Source: Piezodorus guildinii (Eukaryota; Arthropoda; Insecta; Hemiptera; Pentatomidae). From it: a DNA stretch of 64,000 nucleotides. How positions within the stretch are numbered: position 1 is the stretch's first letter; each line of letters opens with the position of its first letter. The translations under genes were made by a program, and so were the position numbers. Location of the stretch: the NCBI GenBank assembly GCA_023052935.1, contig CM041298.1, positions 63,358,217 through 63,422,216 on the forward strand. Reading direction: 5' to 3'. The notes beneath the pieces are model-generated. The model saw nothing but the letters and a program-made list of their open reading frames with translations, was not told the origin of the DNA and ran no database searches. Below, in pieces: positions 39,939 through 52,600 of the stretch.

Positions 39939-41275
39939 AAATCAAGAATTTTATTATTCTTGATTTCATTATCATATGTTAATATTTTACCAAGGGAGGT
40001 TATATCTCTGTTATGATAGTTAAGTGCATTAATCAAAGGACTGTTAAACAATTCTTTATTTTAGGTAGGTTCATTGTTAATTATGTATGTTATCCAACTT
40101 CAAAAATATGGATGTCATCATAAATAGTTATTGTAAACAGTGTGAAGTGTGTGCTAGAAATAAATCGAGATCAAGGCGACCGATCGGGTTATTGTCAAAG
40201 TTAGGACCACCAGAGTACCCTTTTCAAATTATGTCAATTGATACAATAGGAGGCTTCGGTGGAAACAGGTCTGGGCACAAATACATGCATGTATTGGTGG
40301 ACCACTTTACACGATATGCATGGATATCAACTTCAAGAGGACAAATCGCTAATGATTTCATTAAATTATTGGAACCAATTTCTGAAGAAAATATCAATAT
40401 AATTTTGGCAGATCAATACAGTGCTCTAAATTCTTCTAAATTTAAAACGTTTATAAAAAAAATAGGTGCTCAGCTAATCTTTACAGCCGTTGACAATCCA
40501 CAATCCAATGGCTTAAATGGACGTCTAAATCAGACATTAGTAAACCGCATACGATGTCGATTGAACGAAAACTTCAAAAGAACGCCGTGGACAACAATTG
40601 CTAAAATTTGTGTTGAAGAATATAACAACACAGTTCATGGCTCCACAAAGTTTTCACCGGCTTATTTACTATATGGGCGTGCCTCTGAAATTGTTCCAAA
40701 AGAGTTGGAAAAGGAACATAATTTACTGACAGATAGAGCAGAAACGTTCAAGAATTCACAAAGAAGTTTTGAACGGAACAAGAGCAGAGTAGACCAGAAC
40801 AGAATTGATCATGAGTTTAAAGAAGGAGATTTGGTCTATGTAACGAATGGTAATAGTTTGAACAGGAGGAAGCTGGACCAAGTCAGAATAGGGCCACTCA
40901 AAATTAGAAAACGTATTTCCAAATCTATATATGAAGTGGAGTCTAATAAAAAACGGAAGGAAGCGAATGTGTTCCACTCTAGTAAGTTGGTTCCTTACTC
41001 TTTTTCTCCTGGATAAAAGAGTCTCCGACCAGCGGAGGTGTAAAATCAAGAATTTTATTATTCTTGATTTCACTATCATATGTTAATATTTTATCCAGGG
41101 AGGTTATATCTCTGTTATGATAGTTAAGTGTATTAATCAAAGGACTGTTAAACAATTCTTTATTTTAGGTAGGTTCATTGTTAATTATGTATGTTATCCA
41201 ATTGATTATTTTATGTCATACAAATTGTAATAATTAAAAGATTATTTTTAGCATCGTTTAACTCCTGATTCATTT

Positions 41276-41342
<67 letters not shown>

Positions 41343-44300
41343 TAATCGCTTTATATTAATAAATTAAAATAAATATATAAATTAATCGCCATTTCCATTG
41401 GTCATTGCATTTCGCGTGAATGGCTTGACCAATTTCTCTTCTCTTGACCAATCAGGAGAAGGAGAGAGAAATGTTTTATTTATTTGGCAATGCTGTCCAA
41501 ATACACCAGGTTGCTTAAATTACACAGCATACTATATCAATCCTTTGGACATTTTTCACATACATTTTCATTTTTTTTTTTTTTTTTTTTTTTTATATTA
41601 TTATTTTTTGATAAAAGTAAAAATGAAAAAAGTAACTTTGCTGGATAGTTTTTAACTAGGCTGGATAGCCGAAAGACTGGAGGTTGAACAGGGTGACAGA
41701 AGTGTGAAAGCTCTACGACAGTCGCTTCGGGAAAAGGCGTTTGAAGAATGGGCCAATTGCAGGTGGCAGGGCATTGGCGTTCGACACTTCAAAGATACTC
41801 TGAGAGCCAACCAATATGTTTGTGAAAAGCAAGTTCTCGCGGTGTCAGAATGGCCCAATGTCCTGAAACTGAACATAAACTATGCTCCGCTTCGTGGAGT
41901 TCCAGGATCCAGCGGACAAGTGAGATCAACTTCTGTTCCCTCTGTCACAAATGGGACAGAGTCTGAAACACCAGCCCATGTGCTGCGAAATTGCACCAAC
42001 AACTCCTTACTCATCACGCGTCGGCACCACAGGGTTAAGAACGAGTTAACAAAGCTCCTCAGAGAAAAAAAATTTCACCTGTTTTGACGAGGTCAACTGC
42101 ACTGATGCGGACGGATCAGTTAGGTATGCAGACATCGTTGTATTCCCGAAGAACGGAACTACTGCAATGATCTACAGTTCGATATGAGACTAATGACCTC
42201 GATCAAGCGGGGAAGTGGAAAGGGAGAAGAGAGCCATCTACGAGAAATGCACCCCTTTCCTAAAAGAAAAGTTCCGCGAGACATTTGGCGAGAGACAGTT
42301 CTCCGTTAGAGGTCTATGGTTTGAGACTCGCGGAGCGATCCCTGGAAGCACAAGGAGATTTTTGGAAGACCTGGGTGTCGATATAGGAGATGTAACGGTG
42401 TTAGCAGAAAACGTGATTTTGGGACTCCCTGGGGATTATCTACCATCACTTGTATGGCAATTAAATGGTGAATTTGATTGTATTTCGATTATGTAATGTG
42501 CGCACCAAAGGTCTAAATTTCATATATAGTGGTAGAGAGAAATAAAAATAAAATAATGTAAATAGCTAAAAGATAAAAAAAAAAAATTGTAAATATTATA
42601 AATTTGTATTAGAATAGCAAAAAAAAAAAAAAAAATTTGAAAATGTATGTGAAATATGTCCAAGGGATTGATAAAGTATGCTGTGTTATGTAAGCAACCC
42701 GATGTATTTGGGAAGCATTGCCAAATAAATAAAGCATTTATATCTCTCCTAAAGGTAATAATAATCGCTCTATCTATATATTTTAAAATGAATCTCCCTT
42801 CCCCTTGGTCATCGCGTCACGCGTGACCAGCATTAATATTATTAAACGAATAATTATAAAAAAAAGAGAAAAAAGAAAATTAAAATTTTACCCATAAATA
42901 CGCCCAAAACTCAGTTATTTTAGAAGATAGAGATGCATATGTATAGAGTTTTGAAATCAGTAAAGCGCGATAAAAAAAAAATAATAAAATCAGAATAAGG
43001 AAAGAAAACTGAAATCTTGCCTATAAACGTTTTTCCTAATAATAAATATATGTAAATTTATGTATATATAAATGCCAAAAATATTTTCTCTCAGTACTAT
43101 TTCATGGATGATTAAATTTCCTGAAAAATGAAAAAAAGGATCATTGAAATTGGTTCAGAATTAGCAGATATATAGTATTTTGGTATTAGCAGTGGTAATA
43201 TACCATTTTCCTTCAAACTATTTATTGCTTTTTATTTCAGTTAATTGCCTGTTAACAGCTATATAAACAGTTATTCCCTTATATAGATATTTGGAAATAA
43301 AAAACCATTGTGTAATTATTTGCAGCGTTTTTTCCTCTTTTTATCCAGTATTATTTTTCAGAGTATACAAAGTAATAATATGTAGAGCTTTTTTCCTTAT
43401 TTTAAATTTATCTTAAAAAATCTTTCTAAGTGCATTACTATGTCAAGAATTCAATGCATTAAACCATATTTTAGTAAAATTGTAACCTATATCATGAAGT
43501 AATATTTAAAAACTTATACGGGGCTTTCTCGGACCAGGGAGTGAGGGCGGGGTATAAATGCCGAGATAAAAGTCCTCCCGGTACCGAGACTTGAACTCGT
43601 AATTTTATGGTTTCCAATTTTTGGTTCTCTGTGGTTGCTCGGCAATGCGCGCTAACCTACTCGGCTACCCCGCTCCCCTAATATTTAAAAACTGTAATTA
43701 CATAGTTAATAATATTATAAATATATACTCACATGCTCTCCGTTGACAAACCAGGTTAAATTCGCTGCTGGTTTCGATCCCGGTGTGGTACAAGTGGCAT
43801 TAATTACATTTCCAGGCCTATACCTTGGCTTCAGCCCATGAATTGTCGGTTGACCGCTCGGTGCCTCTGTAATAGCCAACAATACAGGATTAATCGAATT
43901 AAGTACCTATCAATTTGTTAAAATCTAATAATAGAATTCCGAGTTAACCTTTTAACAATAAGTTTAATCGTTTTGTTCTACTAATAAAATTTATTAAGTT
44001 TTATATGTTCTCGTATAGTTGTATTTTTAATTACTGTTTGTAATTAGAGAATGTTCATTAGTCCCTTTTATTAAAAATCCTGAAAACGTCATAGTTCATT
44101 CGTTCTATAAAGGTAAAAAAAATCTGTTGCGTGCAACACACAACTTTCATTTACCTCCGTTGTTAAAATCAACTTAAGGATTTTTAAATAAAGTTAGAAT
44201 AAAATAATTTCTGGTTTGCGTCTCGGTGCTTTTAACTCAGAATTTATCCCCTGTCCTCATCCCCAGTCCCGATAAATACCCGTATAGCCTTCAAAGGTTA

Positions 44301-44974
44301 GGTAGATATGGGCGAAAAAAACAAAAAAAAAACATAATAAAATAAAAAGAAAAATTCGAGTGAAAGTAAAATTTAATCTGTAAGCAAAAAATAAAAATCT
44401 CGTGCGGGCAACACATGACTTTAACTTACCTCGACTTTTAAAATCAATTTAAAAACTATTAAATATACTTCAATTTGAAAAATATTTGAAGATAATTTTA
44501 ATTAAACTTGTATTCATTTTCGCTAGTAACATGATTTAGATTAAATAATATAACTATATTAAATTGTTAATCAGTAACAAGTTTATTCCCCGTTCGTCAC
44601 TTTATATTACCTTTTACAACTCTGTGTATGAGATAATATTTTTTCTAAAATCTTTCTCTTTCCAAGGGCATATTATATGTCTATATTACTGTTCTGATTA
44701 TCAGTAAACCAAAAATTACGTTAAAAAAATAGTTTTGCACTTTGATTCTTCAGTTGGTCTTAAAATTCGTCCAACTTTTATATTTAGCCGTCCTTCATCA
44801 GTGTCATTAAGATGGTATGGTTAATATTTTGGAATGTACAAAATTAAAGGTAGTTAGGAGGAAGAAAATTTAAAATAACGGCATTTAAGTCCTGTCAGAC
44901 TATTTCAATCAGACTGAAACCTACATCAAATTAAATTCCATCAAATTTTATATCGAGGGAGTCAAATCAAAATC

Positions 44975-45010
<36 letters not shown>

Positions 45011-48000
45011 TTTATATAAAAGAAATTTACAATTGTGTTATACAATAAAATACATTAAGTAAATGTGCTAATAGATACAGGCATGTGAAGAAACTACCCA
45101 GTGGTAGCACTTCAAAGTTTATTCAGATAAGTAGGTCTCGAGGCCATCGTCTTTTCAGCCGCCTAGGAAGATGATCAGGAATAGGAGATGAGAGTTTGCG
45201 GAAGAGTGGGTTGGAGTGGACGGGTAATTTGGAATAAAAGGAGGGATATCTATTTCAGGCTAGATCTGCGACTAATGGAATATTTAGGTCTTTATGATTT
45301 ATTTTATTGGTGACAAAGTAATAATGTCTTAAATATGAAATATCAGTTTCATACGAATTTTAATTTTTATACGAACACACACATACAGGAACAGTTAGAG
45401 ACCTTTTTGCGGGACTTGGTCATTTGGACTCAGGGGACCCTAAAAGTGTATTTCCGTTGAAAACTGGAATTCGAAAATTTTCACGATCGCAATACTTTCC
45501 CTTACTATACATTTCATATATAGGTGAGTGAAAGTAAAAAATGAAAAAACTTAAGCATTTATTATCTCTTCGATTAAACGTGCTAATCTACAAAACCTAA
45601 AAAAAAAAAAAATAATTAAAAAAAAAAGATATATCTAACCAAGAGAAAAAAAAAAAAAATGTAGAAATATTTTTCCTGGTTACTTTGTTTATCCCGAAAG
45701 TGATAAGTGATAATGTATGTGAATAGTGTACCGTTAGAAAGCTAAAGATTTAAAAACAAAAAATATCTAACATACAAAGCTGTAGGAGGTAATCAAAGTT
45801 ACGAAAAGAGCGCACAAAATAGAATTTTTTTAATTAAAAAATATTAAGTCACGAGACTTATGATTAGAAAACGGGCTTAATTTTTTATCGATAAGACGAC
45901 TCGCTGGAATTGATTGAGGTCTCTTGGTCCCTTTAATTTACATCACAAGAGAAACTTGAGCTGCAAGTTGGGCATAGTTGGCCAAGTTCACAACGGCACT
46001 AAAGCAGTGAAGTGCGGGCTGGCACAGAAAGTGATTGTCAGCTGTTAATTGCAGCCCTACAATATTGTCAAGTTCAGATTAATTTAATGTTAACACCAAA
46101 GAGTAAGGGTAAGGACCTCAATTAAGCATTTGCAACTAGTATCTGTGAACTTTAATCGAAAAATTAAGTAATCTCTCTCTATTTATAAAATGATACCGCG
46201 ATTCTTGGTTACCGCGAACTTCTTCTAAAAAGGCGGATTTTGATACGGTTTTCACCGCCATTAAGGGTATTATTTCCTGAAGGTATATTAGTAAAATTTC
46301 AATTATGTTTTTCTTTAGAAAGGAAAATTAAATTTTCTGTAATTAAGTGATAACAAAATTATTCCTGAAATATGATTAGGAATATAGACGTATAATATAC
46401 CATATAATATAGAAGCTACATAGTTTCGAAAAAATATTATTTTATAAATAAAGTTATAAAGGAAATAGAGAGTAATGAAAAGCGGATAAACAAACAGTTG
46501 ATTTTTATTTTTATGTTAAACATGCTTATTGATATCTACAACTGTACTAATGTCATGAATTGCATGTAGAGACACTACCCAGTGGCAGCACTCTAAATAT
46601 ATTCTAAACTAGAAGGTCTCGTGGCCATCTTCTTTTCAGACGTCTCGGAGGATTGTCAGGGATCTAAGAGGAAGTATGGATTGAAACTAATGAATTGTAG
46701 TGTGAATAGAGTTAGGCATGAAAGGAGTAGTACCTGGTTCGGGTTAAGTCAGCAACATATGGAATATTAAGGTCTTTATGAATGAGTTTATTTGTGACTA
46801 AATAAGGAGCATTGAGGATTTTTCGAAGGATTTTGGATTGTAAGGGTTGGATACGAGAGAAATTCGATGGTTTAGTAGGTAGCCCTATAGCTCTACTCCG
46901 TAAGTCCATATCAGTCTTATGATAATCATACAAATAAGTCTTTTTTTAATTAAGTGGAAGGTTGGAGCGTTTGTCCAGTAAGTAGTCGAAAACGTCGGGC
47001 AGTTTCTTGTCGTTTCAGTCTTGTATGGGGATTCCAAGTTAGACGTTTGTCAAGGTGGGTCCTAGGTATCGATACTGTTCAACAGGGGCTAGTGGAGTGT
47101 CATTAAAGGATACCATAGGACAGGAAATCATTGGTTTACGACGAAGGGTAAAGGTTATCTGGTGGGATTTGGTAGAATTAATTTTAATCATCCAATTTTT
47201 TTAATAATAATAATAATAATTTCTTTATTTATTCTGGGACAAGTCCCTTCAGAATAATACATATGAAAGTAAATAAAGTCTTAGATGCCTTAGAGTAATA
47301 ATGGAAGAAAAAAATACAGTGATAAAGTAAAAAATAAATACACAAGACAAAGATAAAGATAATTTTGGCACCATACTTCAATGTCTCGGATATGGGATTG
47401 AAGAGTGTGGGAGGCAGTAACTGGATCATTATCTCTGTTAGCACACACGTGTCATCAGCATAGGTAGAAAGGAAAGTGTTAGTATGGGTTGGGATATCAG
47501 CTGTATAGACTGTATAAAAAACGGGTCCTAGGATGCTGCGTAGAGGAACACCAGAAGATTTCGAAAAAAAGGTAGGAATAGGAAACACTATTGTGATTTA
47601 TTTTGAAAGATCTATCAGCGATGTAGGACTGGAAAATAAATTAGGTAGGAGGGAGAAATAGACGGAGCTTGTAAAGCAATCCCGGGTGCTAGACTCGGTC
47701 AAAGGCCTGTTCTACGTCGAGAAAGGCTTCCGACTAATGGTTGTAGATAATAATACAATATATTGTTTTATGAAACACATATTTCTATTAAAATCCATTG
47801 CAATTCTTTAACTTGTTTTGAGTTAAGTTATTTATAAGTTCTTTCATTGATTTTAACAACGGAGGTAAATGAAAGTCGTGTGTTGCGTGCACCAGTTCAT
47901 TTTTTCATTTATTTTCATCTCGATAAGTCAATTATCATATAATAGTAACAAATAAAAAAATAATTTTAAGAAAATAAAACCAATTATTTTTTATAAGCTT

Positions 48001-48800
48001 TATCTTTAGTTTAATATATCCAGCGCATGTTGTAAAATTGATTCCAATAAATGATCAATCTTTAATCTTATAGTTAATTTGTACTAAATTTATTTAAAAG
48101 TAAATTAATGAGGTGATCTATAATGATATGAAAATTATATAATATAAACATTTGTTACAAAATAAATATAAGTGTAAAGGTTGTAGTGGCTTAAGTAAAA
48201 AAAAAAAATATATTTCCTACAAAACTTAAGAAATTAATAAATGTTTTGTTACTAATAGACTTCCTTAACTTCATAATTGATACTTCTATAAGTAATTAAG
48301 TTATCAAAATTGGTTTTACTAAATAAAAGTTTATTTTTAAAAATATTAACAATCGGCTGTTATTTGTAATAAAATGTGCTTGGATTGTTTATTTATCTTA
48401 TTTTTATTAAAATAATATATTCTAGCCTTACGCAGTTCATAAGTATTTAAAAAAAAAAAATTATATTTCAGTTATATAGTGGTATTATAAAAAAAAAAAA
48501 AAATAATGCTGCCCGAATATATTGCGTTATCAATTGACTTACCATACTTATCGATTCTTTTCAAATTCACATTTTAGCTGTTATAATTTAATTTTTAATC
48601 AAACCAAAAAGCAAATTAATAATAAAATCATGTCCGGAGTAGTATCCAATAATCGTTTAGAGATCAGATTAAAAAAATAAAAGGAAGAAATGACCGGATC
48701 GGGAACAAAAAGTTCTTATATATTCGACGAAATTCCAGCACGGAGACACTCTTTGATTGAGATTTAATTTTCTCCTTGTTGGAACTTATATATATATAAA

Positions 48801-48831
<31 letters not shown>

Positions 48832-49029
48832 GGAAAAAAGGCAGAAGGATCTTGTTCCAATAAACTTGAAAAGGTTTCTTCAAAAATGTGAATTCCCGGA
48901 ATTCTTTCAGTTACTCTGAGAAACTGAAAAAAATTCTTTATAGAATACATGGTGCTGATTAAATTAGTTTAAACATTTTCTCTGGCTCTCAAAAGAGTGA
49001 ATATGATTATAAAATAGTTTTTATAATTT

Positions 49030-49067
<38 letters not shown>

Positions 49068-49631
49068 ATTTATTTTTTATTTGATTGCGTGTGTAAATTA
49101 AAAAATACAATAACCAATTCAACGAATTATGTAACATATTTTCAAGTATACTTATATATGCATAATGATTATGATATATTCACATTAGAAAATATTTTAA
49201 GTATATGCTTTTTAAATTTAAATAATATTGAAAATATAATTATTATTGTCTTTATTGAGATGAATCGTAATATATATGAATAAAAATTATTTTTCCAATA
49301 TAAAAATGGTATTGAGATGTACGTTTTTCGAACGAAGAGTTAGTTAATTGACAAGTACATTACATTTATCACATTGATTCTTTTACAACTTAATAAGAAT
49401 AAAATAAGGTTATTTTAATACTATATGGATAACTGATTACAATGATTTTAATAATTTATAATAACAATACGGATATCAAAATTATTGCTTTAGGAACCTT
49501 AGCTGGTATTTTTAAAAAATAACCCAGCCATTTTGATGAATTGATTAATGATCGTTTCTTTGTCACTTTTCAGTCCTTTATATTTTTGTTGGGTTGTGAT
49601 AAAATATACCACCTTTTTTTCAAACCTTGTA

Positions 49632-49679
<48 letters not shown>

Positions 49680-52600
49680 GTTATATATTTCTTTCGTTGG
49701 TAAGTGTATAATCTGTAAAACTAATCTGCTCAGTATTAAGTGTAATTTTTGTTTATATATTTATTCAACGTTACTTTATGCTACTGAGACTAATCGGACG
49801 ATGCTACAGTGGGAGTATAGGGAGTGGGAATCCTAAATTTAGCCTTCTTTAATTTTGTAGATTTCAAAAAATTAGGCACATCTTTTTAGAATTGATAAAT
49901 AACAGCTAAATATGCAAGTTGAGTGATTTTGACAAACAATTAAAGGAAAAAAGAGCAAATATATTTTTTTATGCAATTTTTGTGTTATTAAACACAAGAA
50001 TAGGAGTATAGATGTATAATATACCGTTTGATAATAACTAAAGATTTAAAACAAATTTATTTAATACACGGAATCATAAAAGTTAATGGAGCGGGATGAG
50101 AAGCCGATGAAACTAACTGATTGTTGTAGATAAAAATATAATAGATTATTTAATAAAACACATATTTCTATTGGAATTCAATTTAGTTAATTCTTTTACA
50201 ATTTATTTTGATCTCTAAATATATTTAAAAAGTCTTAAATTGATTTTAACAAGGTAGGTTAATGAAAGTCGTGTGTTGTGTGCACGAGATTTTTTTTATT
50301 TCATGGACCAATATGGTAGGGATAAAAATAAAAAATTGCTAACGTCTAGACTTGGGATCAGTAGTAGCTGGGTGGCTAGCGTAACAGCCTCCTATGCCAA
50401 AGGTCACGGGTTCGAACCCGCAGGTGGTCCTAGGATTTTTTAATGGAGTAAAAAATCCTTAGTTATGCCGTCCTTCGGAGGGGACGTTAAAAGGTGGTCC
50501 CGAGCCTGTGCGATGTCAAGTACTCGTTAAAGATCCCTATCCTGATAAAACCCGGATATGCAAAATTTAGGACTCCCACTGTAGCATCGTCCGATTAGCC
50601 ATAGTAGCATAAAGTGACGTTAAATAAACAAACAAACAAACGTCTAGACTTGTAGTTTCAATGTTTATTGGTAATCTTGAGATACTGGGGACTCAGAATC
50701 GAAATTAAATGATAGCACTTAATGTTGCTGAGAGTTTAGGCTGAGATATCTCGGACAATGGTTAGAATTTCCAGCGAGGATATTGTGGATGAGTTAAACC
50801 CTTCATTGCTTACAACTCAATCAATCACCCTACGATAGATCACTTATCCACCTTTTTCCGACAGGGCTCAAACTACGATATTGATCCAATAGCTGTTTTT
50901 ACGGCCTTCCCCGTCGGAATAACAGAGCACTCCGCACTAAACTGGACGTAGAGCGTGCCTTACTCTAGTCCATAAAATTTCCACGTAGACATATATAACA
51001 TTTACGACGGACAGGACTGCAATGCTATCTACTTCGGACTAGACTGAATTGGCACTTTAGAACGATCAGTAAAACGATCCCAGATTTTTTAAACTAAATT
51101 AGACATACAGGTAGGAGATGGTTAAGATTGCTGTACGGCTAGCCAATACAAAAGGGAAGGTAGAAGAGAGAAAAAAAAATATCTCGGGGGCTCGATCAGC
51201 TGAGGTGTGAGATTTAGATCTAATTGCGAATCGATTGAAAAAAACCTCTTCTGGCGCCCACCCAGCCTCCATAAATTCGTACCTTCAATTGGGTATAATT
51301 TTGGCCGAATCACATAAAATATTGAACTCAAGACTCTATGTGTAATACCGATGGTTCCCAAGAAACATGTTTCTTGAACCCCTTCAGTCCTTTCAATGCC
51401 AAGGACCTATAAATCTTGATTTTTAGATACTTATAATATCTAAATTTTTACTGGGCTACACCGTATCACGTACTTTGAATGCGAAATACCTCTACTAAAA
51501 CTATGTATTCTTGAAATTGCCCAGTTGGGAAACAGAAATGAAGAAAAAGAACTAGGCACTTGGGATTACCTCATTCCGCAAAACATGGAATAACTAAAGG
51601 TTAATGTTAAACCTGACAGATGGTCCTAGAATTTTGTAAGGGATGAAAAATCCTTCGTTGTTGTTTGTTTGTTTGTTTGTTTGTTACTTTATGCTACTGT
51701 GACTAATCGGACAATGCTACAGTGGGAGTCCTAAATTTTGCCTATCCAGGTGTAATTAGGATTGGGATCTTTAACGCACAGGCTCGGGACTCCAGGATCT
51801 TTACAAAAACTAAGGCTTTTTACTCCCATTAAAAAATCCTAGAGCCACCTGAGGGGTTTTATCCCACTCTCAAAATCATGATATGCTACCTATAATTCTT
51901 TTATGTTATGTCAGATGCAAAAGGAACATTATTCGTACAATATAGTATTCATATTGAATTTTCTGAATACATTAGATCTCCATCTTATCAATGTTATAAT
52001 TTGTTTGTTTATTCATTTAACGTTACTTTAAGCTCCTGTGGCTTATTGGACAATGCTACAGCTGGAGTTTTAAATGTTGCCTATTCAGGTTTGGTTAGAA
52101 TAAGGATCTTTACACATCAACACACATCCTCTCTGAACCCTCTCGGGACCACCTTTTTAGTAACTAAGGATTCTTTACTCCCATTAAAAAATCCTAGGGC
52201 CACCTGCGGGTTTTCAACCCAGTACCTTTGTATAGAAGGCTGTTATGCTAGCCACCCTGCTACAGGTGATCCTAAAATATCTGAAAAATATCAAAATGTC
52301 TGATTCACTCCTGTGTCATAAATTTATATCTAATGTGTAAACATAAGAATAAAATAGAAAGAGCTAAATATTTTATTTAATTAACGTTTATTTATTAAAT
52401 AAAGAATCAATTATAACTAGCTACTGTGCTACTGTCCGTTCTCTGTATCGAACATAAAGTTGACTATTCCACTTTTACTACTGTTCGGTTTGATCGCTCT
52501 CGGGGAAAGATTTGACTCGTAATATTGGTAGTATGTTTTGATATCTTTACGGAACCTTCCCCAACCTTTCGAGTAGAATGTTCTCATATTGTCTAACACG

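Larger units (their letters stand above)
39935..41280 (+). mobile_element. Ty3/gypsy-type LTR retrotransposon, deleted, inside TA repeats
   Basis: Two direct repeats start TGTAAAATCAAG (39935 and 41039) and share 163 bp with about 4 differences; the right one runs on to about 41280, so the left LTR is cut short at 40097. Before the right LTR lies a purine-rich CCAGCGGAGG, a polypurine-tract-like primer site. Between them only integrase remains: the rest of the 5' LTR, gag, protease, RT and RNase H are gone. TA tracts flank both ends, so the insertion target was TA-rich, but an exact target duplication cannot be read. Confidence 0.85.

Noticed and set aside
40087..41016. Domesticated host integrase gene
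   Set aside because: It lies between near-identical LTRs with half its zinc finger deleted, so a recent defective retrotransposon is the simpler reading.
50355..50440. Functional tRNA gene
   Set aside because: The B box is perfect, but the head does not fold into a full cloverleaf with an acceptor stem, and the segment is repeated with a SINE body and target duplications.
51122..51361. 79-codon minus ORF
   Set aside because: No motif, no regulatory context, next to SINE debris; probably old repeat DNA.
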